Source: a bacterium (GTDB taxonomy: Bacteria; Planctomycetota; UBA8108; UBA1146). Taken from it: 46,096 nt of DNA. The first letter of the stretch is position 1. Every line of letters begins with the position of its first letter. The notes below the pieces were generated by a model. The model saw nothing but the letters and a program-made list of their open reading frames with translations, had not been told where the DNA came from and made no database searches. Location: contig JAPOLY010000013.1 of the NCBI GenBank assembly GCA_029976805.1, forward strand, positions 1 through 46,096. Reading direction: 5' to 3'. Below are positions 39,279 to 46,096 of the stretch, piece by piece. The position numbers and the translations under genes are program-made.

Positions 39279-40703
39279 CTAAGACAATCGCGATCGAATC
39301 AGTTCCTGAACCTTCTTCGGATGTGCCTGTCCAGAACTGAGTTTCATAATCTGTCCCATCAGAAAACCCATGGGCTTCATATCCCCCGCCCTGATCTTGG
39401 CAATCGCATCCGGATTCTCCTGCATGACCTGATCGACCCACTCAGCCAAGGCGTCCGAGTCCTGCTCCTGGCTGCCCGCATCTTCGATGAGCGATTTCAG
39501 CGAAACGGCAGGACTTAGAGCCTCCTGCAGGAGAGACTTCGCTCTTCCACCACTGAGGCGATCCTCCTTGACGGCAGCAATCAATGCAGCCAGTTCAGCG
39601 GCTTTGACAGGGAAATCCTCGATTTTTTCTGAGCGGTCATTGAGATGCCTGAGAATTTCTCCCCTGAACCAATTACTTGCAGAAGAAGGATCCGCTCCCG
39701 CTTGAATCACTTCTTCCAGATAGTCGCCATTTGCCCGGCGAGCCATCAATGGAACCGTTTCCAATTGAGGAAAGCCGTAATCGTTGAGCCAACGTGACAA
39801 ACGAATCTCTGGCATCTCCGGGAGAGCGGCCCGTTGTTCCTCAACATCCTGCGAACCAATCTGCACCACAGGCAGATCCGGCTCCGGGAAATAGCGATAG
39901 TCGGGCGAATCCTCTTTCCCGCGCATACTCTCGGTGATCTCCCGATCCTGATCCCACAATCGGGTTTCCTGGCGGATCTCTCCTCCACCGGTCAAGACTT
40001 CAATTTGCCTTGCCGATTCAACGAGAACAGAACGCTCGATTGAAACGAAAGAGTTCAGATTCTTCAGTTCGGTTCGAGTACCGTATTCGCTGCTCTCTGC
40101 AGGCATGACCGAGACATTGACGTCACAGCGTAAATTCCCTTTCTCCATGTCTCCATCACAAACCCCCACCCAGCGCAATAGGTCCCTGACTGATCGCACG
40201 CAGGAAGCCGCTTCTTTACCCGTCATCGGCAACGGTTCTGACACGATTTCCAACAAAGGAGAACTGCAACGGTTCAGATCGATCCGGCTAGTGCCATCCG
40301 ATTCATGAACCGATTTTCCAGCGTCCTCTTCCATATGAATCCGCACCAGAGGTAACTCGGCAGGTGATCCGTCTTCCCGCTCAAAGGGAATGACTCCACC
40401 CAAGGCGTAGGGTCGATAGAACTGACTGATCTGATACCCCTTGGGCAAATCCGGGTAGAAGTAATTCTTTCTGTCGAAACGACTGAATTCCTGAATATCG
40501 CAGTGGAGGCAAAGCGCCGCCCGAATCGCACAGCGAATCGCCTCTGATTGCAGAACAGGCAACGCCCCCGGCCAACCGACACAGACAGGACAAATACTTT
40601 CATTGGGGGAAGTCGATGAACCTCGCCTGCAGGCACAGAACATTTTTGTCTGCGTCGCCATTTGAGCGTGAATTTCGAGTCCGACGACGGTTGTCCAGCT
40701 CAT
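39279..40703 (-). CDS. gatB: Asp-tRNA(Asn)/Glu-tRNA(Gln) amidotransferase subunit B
   Basis: This 474-residue protein starts at the ATG overlapping the gatA stop (ATGA) with GGGAGGATCCCA upstream. VGLEIHAQM (7-15), a four-Cys cluster (C23, C25, C38, C41), FDRKNYFYPDLPKGYQISQF and RIHMEEDAGKSVH are GatB signatures. The C-terminal YqeY-like tail ends about residue 474. GatB recognises mischarged tRNA and phosphorylates the acid; GatA supplies ammonia. Presence of GatCAB means Gln-tRNA and/or Asn-tRNA are made by the indirect route. It converges with the TPR gene (6 bp). Confidence 0.97.
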   Translation of the reverse strand: MSWTTVVGLEIHAQMATQTKMFCACRRGSSTSPNESICPVCVGWPGALPVLQSEAIRCAIRAALCLHCDIQEFSRFDRKNYFYPDLPKGYQISQFYRPYALGGVIPFEREDGSPAELPLVRIHMEEDAGKSVHESDGTSRIDLNRCSSPLLEIVSEPLPMTGKEAASCVRSVRDLLRWVGVCDGDMEKGNLRCDVNVSVMPAESSEYGTRTELKNLNSFVSIERSVLVESARQIEVLTGGGEIRQETRLWDQDREITESMRGKEDSPDYRYFPEPDLPVVQIGSQDVEEQRAALPEMPEIRLSRWLNDYGFPQLETVPLMARRANGDYLEEVIQAGADPSSASNWFRGEILRHLNDRSEKIEDFPVKAAELAALIAAVKEDRLSGGRAKSLLQEALSPAVSLKSLIEDAGSQEQDSDALAEWVDQVMQENPDAIAKIRAGDMKPMGFLMGQIMKLSSGQAHPKKVQELIRSRLS

Positions 40704-42172
40704 TGGGATCCTCCCGGCGGCAGCCCTCGCCATGAATCGTCCTGGTCCTGCAAGCTCGTTGCAAGATCGAGGAGGCGATGATCGTCCCCATGCTTGCCCA
40801 TCCACTGCAAACCGATCGGCAATCCCTCAGAATCAAATCCACAGGGAATCGCAACCGCAGGCACACCGGCAAGGTTGGCGGTCACCGTCAAAATATCGCA
40901 AGCATAGAGAGCCAACGGATCTGACACTCGTTCACCGATCCTGAAGGGCGCGAAGGGAGAGACCGGCATCATCAGAGAGTCCACCGTATCAAGGGCAGAC
41001 AACATCTCCTGACGGATCTCACTGCGAACCTGTTGAGCCTTGCCGTAATAGGCATCGATGTACCCTGAGGAGAGCACAAAAGTTCCCAACATGATGCGCC
41101 GGCGAACTTCTGCTCCAAATCCCTGTCTTCGACTTTTACTGTACAACTCTTCCAGGTCCTCGGATTCCACACGCTGACCGGTATGGATCCCGTCGAATCT
41201 TGCCAGATTGGAGGAAGCCTCTGCCGTGGCGATCACTTGATAACAGGCATTGGCTTTGGACAGGGTCCCAAGAGAGACCTCGACCACTTCATGCCCCATT
41301 TTTTTCAATTGTTCGACAACCTCGACTGTGCGCTGACGAATCTCTGGGGCGATGGCTTCCGTCAATCCTTCAGAAACGAGACCGATTCGCTTCATGGAAG
41401 AAGTTTCAGAGGGATTGAAGGACTGGCTGGTCGCGTCCAGAGGATCCCTGCCCTCCATGACAGACAACACCAATTGAGCATCACGGGCATCCCGCGTCAG
41501 AGGTCCAATCTGATCGAGACTGGAGCCAAAGGCTACCAGGCCTCGCCTCGAAACCCTGCCCCATGTGGGCTTCATTCCCGTAGCACCACAAAAGGCTGCC
41601 GGCTGACGTATTGAGCCACCGGTATCGCTTCCGAGATGAAAAGCCCAACCAAAACTTCCAGCGAGTGCAGCGGCTCCGCCACTCGATCCTCCCGGGACAC
41701 GGTCTCGATCCCAGGGGTTGTGCACCACTCCGTGATGGGAAGATTCGTTGGAAGCTCCCATGGCAAACTCATCACAGTTGGATTTGCCCACGAGTATGGC
41801 ACCCTCGGCACGCAACCTTGCAACAGCAGTGGAATCCTCAGACGCAACAAAACCGCGAAGCATGCCACTGGCAGCATCCGTGGTTCCCTCTCTGGTAGCG
41901 ATGTTCATCTTCGCAGTGAAGGGCACTCCCTCCAGACAACCGAGAGGTTTTCCGGAAGCCCTGCGCGCATCACTTTCCTGTGCTGCTGCCAGGGCTGAAT
42001 CGGAAAGGATTTCTACCGCCGCTCCCAGATCGCGACCTGTCGTATCCAGATATTTGAGATAATGACGAATCAACTCGACAGTCGTGCACTTGCCCGTTTT
42101 CAGATGAGCCATGACTTCGAGACTGGTCGATTCAGGTGCGGGCAAAACTCCGCTACCGGCCGATTCCCCCAT
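40700..42172 (-). CDS. gatA: Asp-tRNA(Asn)/Glu-tRNA(Gln) amidotransferase subunit A
   Basis: This 490-residue amidase-signature protein starts at the ATG behind GGGAGGGG. The catalytic triad is visible with the spacing of known GatA: Lys88 (FTAKMNIA), Ser163 (PGGSSGGAAA), Ser187 (SDTGGSIRQPA). GatA hydrolyses glutamine (or asparagine) and channels ammonia to GatB. It starts 1 nt after the gatC stop and overlaps gatB by 4 nt, so the three subunits are translationally coupled in equal dose. Confidence 0.97.
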   Translation of the reverse strand: MGESAGSGVLPAPESTSLEVMAHLKTGKCTTVELIRHYLKYLDTTGRDLGAAVEILSDSALAAAQESDARRASGKPLGCLEGVPFTAKMNIATREGTTDAASGMLRGFVASEDSTAVARLRAEGAILVGKSNCDEFAMGASNESSHHGVVHNPWDRDRVPGGSSGGAAALAGSFGWAFHLGSDTGGSIRQPAAFCGATGMKPTWGRVSRRGLVAFGSSLDQIGPLTRDARDAQLVLSVMEGRDPLDATSQSFNPSETSSMKRIGLVSEGLTEAIAPEIRQRTVEVVEQLKKMGHEVVEVSLGTLSKANACYQVIATAEASSNLARFDGIHTGQRVESEDLEELYSKSRRQGFGAEVRRRIMLGTFVLSSGYIDAYYGKAQQVRSEIRQEMLSALDTVDSLMMPVSPFAPFRIGERVSDPLALYACDILTVTANLAGVPAVAIPCGFDSEGLPIGLQWMGKHGDDHRLLDLATSLQDQDDSWRGLPPGGSQ

Positions 42173-42173
42173 C

Positions 42174-42536
42174 TCAATCCCCTCCCACAACTCGCGGAGT
42201 CACAAAAGCACCATCTCGCCAATCGGGGGCATTGCTGCCGAGCGCTTTTGGATCCCGGGGACCGCCCGGCTGGTCTTCAGTGGCCGGAACATCCTCACGC
42301 CATTCACTGACTGGAAGGGTGGATTCTCCTTCTGTTTCAGTGAAGGAGTCACTTTGTGAGCCGGAACCGATTCCCAGATCTGCGACCAGATCGAGAATCT
42401 TTTCCATGTGCTCGACCATTTGCGGGATTTCAGATTCGTCGATTTCCAGTCGAGCCAGGCGAGCGGTCTTGCGCACCAGTTCGGCATCGATCGGAGGACG
42501 TCCGGAATCAGTTCCGGGATGGGATTCGTCTGTCAC
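42174..42536 (-). CDS. gatC: Asp-tRNA(Asn)/Glu-tRNA(Gln) amidotransferase subunit C
   Basis: This is 120 residues from a GTG at 42536 preceded by GAGAGGA. The core PIDAELVRKTARLARLEIDE and PQMVEHMEKILDLVADL is the helical GatC domain. GatC threads between A and B and stabilises the complex. The C-terminal stretch WREDVPATEDQPGG-like is typical of GatC tails; the N-terminal ~15 residues and the total length slightly exceed the usual 95-100. First gene of gatCAB. Confidence 0.92.
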   Translation of the reverse strand: MTDESHPGTDSGRPPIDAELVRKTARLARLEIDESEIPQMVEHMEKILDLVADLGIGSGSQSDSFTETEGESTLPVSEWREDVPATEDQPGGPRDPKALGSNAPDWRDGAFVTPRVVGGD

Positions 42537-42744
42537 CAACGGGTCCTCTCTGGAACGAAGTTTGCGAGATGCTCTTTCCCTGAAAACACTGTAATTCCAC
42601 GGAAGGGTTCGACGACAGGGTCGATTCAATGACCGGGAATTCTTGTCTCACAAAGGAGAAAATGACAGCGAAGAGCCATCGAAACAAGCCCCTGCCCAAG
42701 AGAGAGGCTGTGAGCGGCAACTGGGAACAAAGCACCCCGAAAAC

Positions 42745-42779
42745 GAAAAAACTCCCGGAAGCGTCGCTTCGCGGGAGTT
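42745..42779 (-). terminator. Terminator of the CAT tRNA at 42791
   Basis: On the minus strand, AACTCCCG...CGGGAGTT (42779-42772 with 42757-42750), extended by a GAAG/CTTC inner stem, is followed by a run of six T. It begins 12 nt after the tRNA 3' end. Confidence 0.85.
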
Positions 42780-42790
42780 CAAATTTGAAT

Positions 42791-42866
42791 TGGTACCGGC
42801 GCAGGGACTCGAACCCCGGACCCAAGGATTATGATTCCTTTGCTCTACCAACTGAGCTACACCGGC
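42791..42866 (-). tRNA. tRNA with CAT anticodon (elongator Met or Ile2), CCA encoded
   Basis: A 76-nt cloverleaf on the minus strand. The acceptor GCCGGTG/CGCCGGT has a G-U pair at 1-72. The D arm is GCTC...GAGC, the anticodon arm AAGGA-ATCATAA-TCCTT and the T arm CGGGG-TTCGAGT-CCCTG. It ends with discriminator A and an encoded CCA. The anticodon is CAT, with an unusual A at position 32. The initiator GGG/CCC anticodon stem is absent. It differs greatly from the other CAT tRNA at 10401, so one is probably Met and the other Ile2. Confidence 0.92.
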
Positions 42867-42876
42867 ACAGATGGAA

Positions 42877-42905
42877 AAGATAGCGTGATCCCTCCCCGCT
42901 GTCCA
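42877..42905 (-). promoter_or_regulatory. Sigma-70-type promoter of the CAT tRNA
   Basis: On the minus strand, TGGACA (42905-42900), a 17-nt spacer, then TATCTT (42882-42877), 10 nt before the tRNA 5' end. Spacing and location are right for direct tRNA transcription; it overlaps the leader of the divergent comF-like gene. Confidence 0.6.
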
Positions 42906-42929
42906 GTTGAGCCGACCAGTTCTGGATCA

Positions 42930-43739
42930 ATGGACGTCCGAAAACGATACCGGGTTCTTGAAACCCTGAAAAATCTCTGGCTGCCTGAGAGTTGTCGGCT
43001 GTGTGCCCAGACACCTTTGGCCCCTGCCTTGTTGCCTCCCAGGCGATTTTTGCAGGACGATTTCCCTCTTTGCGAATCCTGTGCTCTGGAACTCGAGACA
43101 TTTGAGACGATTTGTGGCCGCTGCCTCCATCTTCCCGGTGCCACGACGACCGATTGCCCCATTTGCCCGGTCAATGTCCCCCTTCGTCCATTCAGGGCTC
43201 TGGGACCCCATCATGGAACTCTTCGACGCTGGATCCTCAGGGCCAAGCATGGTGATCGCCCCGACCTCGCCAGAGACCTGGCCAGGGCGATGGCCCAGAA
43301 CTGGAATCAGCCTCCCGAGTGGAACGGGAAAATTACGGATCCTGCTCCATTGCTGATTCCGATCCCGCGAAGCCTTTGGCGTCTCCTTCTCAAAGGGCAA
43401 CCGTTGACCGCAGCCTTGACCGATGGATTGGCTCTCGATCTGGGATTGAAAAAGAAATCACTGTTGAGGCAAAACGGAATTACTGGCCAAGCCGGAAAAA
43501 GTGCCCAGCAGAGAAGAAACCTGCCACCCCAACGATTCCGCGTAAAGGAAAGCGTGGGCCGGAATCCGGCAATTCCCCGATTTCTTCAGCACCTGTTCCC
43601 TGGCGAGAAGCCTGCAAGAATCGTCCTCATTGATGACGTCATGACCACTGGGGCCACTCTGATGACGGCGACTCGTGCTCTTGAAGAAGCGGGTCACCGG
43701 GTTGTCGGTTGGATGACGGCCAGCGTCACCCCGGAATAA
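42930..43739 (+). CDS. ComF-family phosphoribosyltransferase-like protein
   Basis: This is 269 residues from the ATG at 42930 (upstream open frame runs through the tRNA and is rejected). The N-terminal zinc-ribbon-like part has four Cys pairs: C22/C25, C48/C51, C62/C65 and C76/C79. The C-terminal domain carries the PRPP-binding loop IVLIDDVMTTGAT (231-243) and the KGQPLTAAL region. ComF proteins help natural transformation in Bacillus and Haemophilus, working with helicases in the cytoplasm. No other competence genes are nearby, so involvement in DNA uptake is not proved. Confidence 0.9.
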   Translation: MDVRKRYRVLETLKNLWLPESCRLCAQTPLAPALLPPRRFLQDDFPLCESCALELETFETICGRCLHLPGATTTDCPICPVNVPLRPFRALGPHHGTLRRWILRAKHGDRPDLARDLARAMAQNWNQPPEWNGKITDPAPLLIPIPRSLWRLLLKGQPLTAALTDGLALDLGLKKKSLLRQNGITGQAGKSAQQRRNLPPQRFRVKESVGRNPAIPRFLQHLFPGEKPARIVLIDDVMTTGATLMTATRALEEAGHRVVGWMTASVTPE

Positions 43740-43758
43740 CCGATCTCAACAAATCAGT

Positions 43759-44607
43759 TCAGGGTGTTGCCACCAGATAGGCGATCCACGCTTCGGTATT
43801 TTCAGCATGGGTCTCCTTGGTGAATTCACCGTTGCCATCGCCGTCTTTATCGGTGCCTTCCCAGTAGACATCCACTTTGCCAAAACCGGCATCGAGTAGC
43901 AGATCCTGAGTCTCGCGCATGCCATACCTGCGCCAGTCATAGGTAAAGGCTTTCTTCATGGCAGAGCCATCCTTGAACTTGAAGTGGATATGGCACAGCA
44001 ATTCGTCCGAGATCCCGCAGACCTTGTCCTGATCCCAAACGTACAGGAAATCCTTGCCGTCCAACTCCTTGTCGTGCTCTTCCTCGACTTCGATGTAGGC
44101 TTCACTGCCTCCATAGATGTCGAGTACAAAAACTCCCTCATCGGCCAGGCTTTTGCGAACAGAACGGAAATAGTTCAGAAGCTGTTCTTTCTTCTTGAAT
44201 ATCCACCAGGAAAAATTCATGGCGCAAACGACGTCGATGGGATCCAGCGGCGCTTCGAGAACGTCCGCGACTTTGAGTTGGATTCGGCTCTGCTCTTCTT
44301 CTGTCAGCGGCGCAACGTTGTGGGTCATTCCCCATTCCACAGTCGGTTCGTCCAGATCATACCCGATCGCCCTGCGATCTGACTTCTCCTTGACCCACGT
44401 GGCCGAAAGGAAACCGGTCCCGCAAAAATCTTCGCGCAACAGGATGGGTCGCCGGTCATAGTTGGCAACAAAGACCTCTTCCATGAATCTTGTATCCGCC
44501 TCGGGTTCCTGAACCGCGCTCTGATACAGTGCATGACGATTGGTGTTTTTTGCCGTCAGCATGTCCTGTTTCTTCTTTGCACCACGAGTCTTTTTTGTTT
44601 TTGGCAT
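43759..44607 (-). CDS. Class I SAM-dependent methyltransferase
   Basis: This 282-residue protein has a Lys/Arg-rich N-terminus (KTKKTRGAKKK, 2-13). SAM-fold motifs follow: LREDFCGTGFLSATWV (motif I region, about 57-73), GYDLDEPTVEWG (acidic loop with Asp84/Asp86) and VVCAMNFSWWIF (motif IV). An acidic loop DKDGDGNGEF near residues 252-262 resembles a Ca2+-binding EF-loop, but may simply belong to the family. The substrate is unknown; the basic N-terminus would suit a nucleic acid or ribosome. It is followed by about 20 bp before the convergent ComF-like gene. Confidence 0.85.
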   Translation of the reverse strand: MPKTKKTRGAKKKQDMLTAKNTNRHALYQSAVQEPEADTRFMEEVFVANYDRRPILLREDFCGTGFLSATWVKEKSDRRAIGYDLDEPTVEWGMTHNVAPLTEEEQSRIQLKVADVLEAPLDPIDVVCAMNFSWWIFKKKEQLLNYFRSVRKSLADEGVFVLDIYGGSEAYIEVEEEHDKELDGKDFLYVWDQDKVCGISDELLCHIHFKFKDGSAMKKAFTYDWRRYGMRETQDLLLDAGFGKVDVYWEGTDKDGDGNGEFTKETHAENTEAWIAYLVATP

Positions 44608-44708
44608 AACCCCTCAAATCCTTCACTGGAAGATTCCGGTATCGGTCTCCACCACCTGTTATCCCCCCGGTCGTGGACCTCTGAATCATCAGCCCCTTTG
44701 GGCTCAAC

Positions 44709-45860
44709 TCAAGGCAAACTCTTCGAAGAGGAAACAAATCGATCTTCGGACCATGCCCAATCTGCGGGTGTATCTTCACCCAGTACACTGCCGGCAACCC
44801 GTTCACCTACCGCCAGGGCACAGGTGACTCCATGCCCTCCCAGACCCACTGCCCAATGCCAGCCGTGACACCGGGAGTCCTCACCCAACAGAAACTTGCG
44901 GTCGGGACAGAAGGTCCTCTGCCCCACCCAGGAAGAGAGTCGCTTCAGGGATTGCCCAGAAGGATCCCAACTACCCTTCACCTTTTCACGCCAATAGTCC
45001 TCTAAATCAGTGGAGAGATTCAGGACCCCTGCTGCGGCTTCCTCTTCTTCACAGGCACTCCATAAAAGGGAATCACCCATCGGTCGGAGGTACCAGCCAG
45101 CAAGGTCCGACCAGATCCACGGACGTACCTGATTGTCGAATCCTCCGGAATCCGTGATCAAACAACCCCGATTGGTCACGTTCAATGAGATGGGCATATC
45201 GCTCGCCCCAGAAAACTCCGCGGCCCAGGCTCCATTGGCGATGACCAACTGGTCACACAGGACTTCGCCAATGACCGGATTCCCGCTGGAACTCGCCCGC
45301 ACTTCGATCTGAAACCCACCGGAATCCAATTTTTTGACACGACCCGCAGCGGCTCCGAATGCGACATCTCCTCCGCCCGAAACCAAGTCCTCCATCAGGC
45401 TCCCCAAAAGTTTGGGGACATCGATAATGCCATCGGTCGGCGTCCAGTACGCTTGCCCCCCCGGCCAGGCCTGAAGTTCTGGATAATGCTGGCGTACCGC
45501 ATCTTCTGATAGAATTTGTGGCTCCACCTGAGCCCATGAGGAAGCGGGAACATGGTTTTCGTCGGAAATTATCAGCGAGCCGGATTGTTGAAAAAGGTCG
45601 GGGCACCGCTGCTGCCGCCGCCGAATCAGCTCGGCTCCCCTGACACACAACTCGGTGGTCTGTGGATCTTCAGCGGCCTGACGAACCAATCCGGCGTTTT
45701 TCCCACTCGAATGGGCTCCGGGTGCGGTTTCAGACTCGAGTACGAGGATCGGATGACAGCCTTGAGCTCCCAGAGAGGCAGCGGTTGCCAATCCGGCGAG
45801 CCCTCCGCCGATGACGACCACTTCAAATCGTTCTCCCGATAGGCCGGAAACAGACGTCAT
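44709..45860 (-). CDS. FAD-dependent oxidoreductase, DAO family (glycine/D-amino acid oxidase-like)
   Basis: This 383-residue protein starts at ATG with GGAGGATT before it. The dinucleotide-binding GGGLAG (18-23) lies in VVVIGGGLAGLATAASLG, followed by the ribose-binding acidic end LVLESE. GKNAGLVRQAAED and the C-terminal GHGVTCALAVGERVA are typical of the DAO superfamily. These flavoenzymes oxidise primary or secondary amines of small amino acids (sarcosine, glycine, D-amino acids). The substrate is not predictable. It is divergent from the membrane gene at 46035 and upstream of the methyltransferase gene (about 100 bp). Confidence 0.9.
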   Translation of the reverse strand: MTSVSGLSGERFEVVVIGGGLAGLATAASLGAQGCHPILVLESETAPGAHSSGKNAGLVRQAAEDPQTTELCVRGAELIRRRQQRCPDLFQQSGSLIISDENHVPASSWAQVEPQILSEDAVRQHYPELQAWPGGQAYWTPTDGIIDVPKLLGSLMEDLVSGGGDVAFGAAAGRVKKLDSGGFQIEVRASSSGNPVIGEVLCDQLVIANGAWAAEFSGASDMPISLNVTNRGCLITDSGGFDNQVRPWIWSDLAGWYLRPMGDSLLWSACEEEEAAAGVLNLSTDLEDYWREKVKGSWDPSGQSLKRLSSWVGQRTFCPDRKFLLGEDSRCHGWHWAVGLGGHGVTCALAVGERVAGSVLGEDTPADWAWSEDRFVSSSKSLP

Positions 45861-45989
45861 AATCCTCCACTGATCGGGAGATCCCAGACAACCTGCCTGT
45901 CTCTCGCGGATTGGACTGGAGAGAAGGAGGTGATCCCCGTTATCCTCTCAGGCTAACCTCCGGCATGGTCCGGGGACATGAATACGCAG

Positions 45990-46007
45990 ACAAGTTGACC
46001 AACTTGT
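45990..46007. repeat. Inverted repeat ACAAGTT-GACC-AACTTGT
   Basis: A perfect 7-bp palindrome with a 4-nt centre lies about 27 bp before the start of the partial membrane gene. It is a possible operator or leader hairpin. Confidence 0.55.
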
Positions 46008-46034
46008 GCCCACCCGGGGAACAGGAGCCGAAGA

Positions 46035-46096
46035 ATGGATCCAGCGATCTTTCAGGTTCTCGCACTTCTCGTTGTCGCCCTCCTGCTCTTTGCCAG
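46035..46096 (+). CDS. N-terminus of a membrane protein (3' partial)
   Basis: An ATG at 46035 follows AGGAG by 8 nt and the frame stays open to the window edge, giving MDPAIFQVLALLVVALLLFA. This is a hydrophobic transmembrane start. The pattern resembles the first span of SLC13/DASS-type permeases, but 20 residues do not allow a family call. Confidence 0.6.
   Translation, partial: MDPAIFQVLALLVVALLLFA

Noticed and set aside
42831..42929. A longer comF-like frame starting inside the tRNA gene.
   Set aside because: It would translate through the tRNA and its promoter; the ATG at 42930 gives the normal start of the zinc-ribbon part.
43826..43860. EF-hand-like DKDGDGNGEF loop in the methyltransferase as a sign of Ca2+ control.
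   Set aside because: One acidic loop without a paired EF-hand is weak evidence, and it may be an ordinary conserved loop of this methyltransferase family.

Overview
The window looks like a chromosomal segment of a Gram-negative bacterium, most likely a member of Planctomycetota or a related uncultured lineage. The reasons are several lipoproteins with lipoboxes, an LpxH-type lipid A hydrolase, a membrane pyrophosphatase, a GatCAB amidotransferase, and secreted proteins ending in a dockerin-like module of the kind common in that phylum. The taxonomic call is inference. No phage, transposon, insertion sequence or CRISPR array was seen.

Positions 1-10300 hold the most distinctive content: two tandem copies of a two-gene cassette. 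Each copy encodes a very large secreted multicopper oxidase carrying a long array of 45-residue, four-cysteine, calcium-loop repeats and a terminal dockerin-like domain. The oxidase gene is followed by, and overlaps, a gene for a Sco1/SenC copper chaperone fused to a c-type cytochrome with a C-terminal membrane tail. In the first copy only the repeat array and dockerin of the oxidase are inside the window.

Positions 10400-16600 are mostly on the minus strand: a tRNA with CAT anticodon, a DegT-type aminotransferase, an HU-like protein, a small basic-tailed protein and a ParA ATPase. A carboxymuconolactone-decarboxylase-like gene diverges from parA. A class I aminotransferase and a lipoprotein gene follow. 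Positions 16686-23400 hold a CPA1 Na+/H+ antiporter coupled to thiL, then lysS, a tiny lipoprotein gene with its own promoter, structured leader and terminator, then miaA and lpxH.

Positions 23381-29919 hold an SMC/YhaN-like membrane ATPase with a long basic tail, a small partner ORF, tsaE, a beta-propeller-like exported protein and rsfS. Positions 30064-33677 hold hppA and a HEAT-VWA protein. Positions 33927-39272 form a plus-strand run of three exported or membrane proteins: a zincin lipoprotein, a helical-repeat protein and a TPR membrane protein. Positions 39279-42536 are gatC-gatA-gatB, read on the minus strand. The end of the window holds a second CAT tRNA, a ComF-like phosphoribosyltransferase, a methyltransferase, a DAO-family flavoenzyme, and the first 20 codons of a membrane protein.

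Most of the conserved genes serve translation or tRNA modification (lysS, miaA, tsaE, rsfS, gatCAB, two tRNAs), cell envelope or ion energetics (lpxH, antiporter, hppA). The copper-oxidase cassette is the accessory part and the best candidate for an undescribed system.
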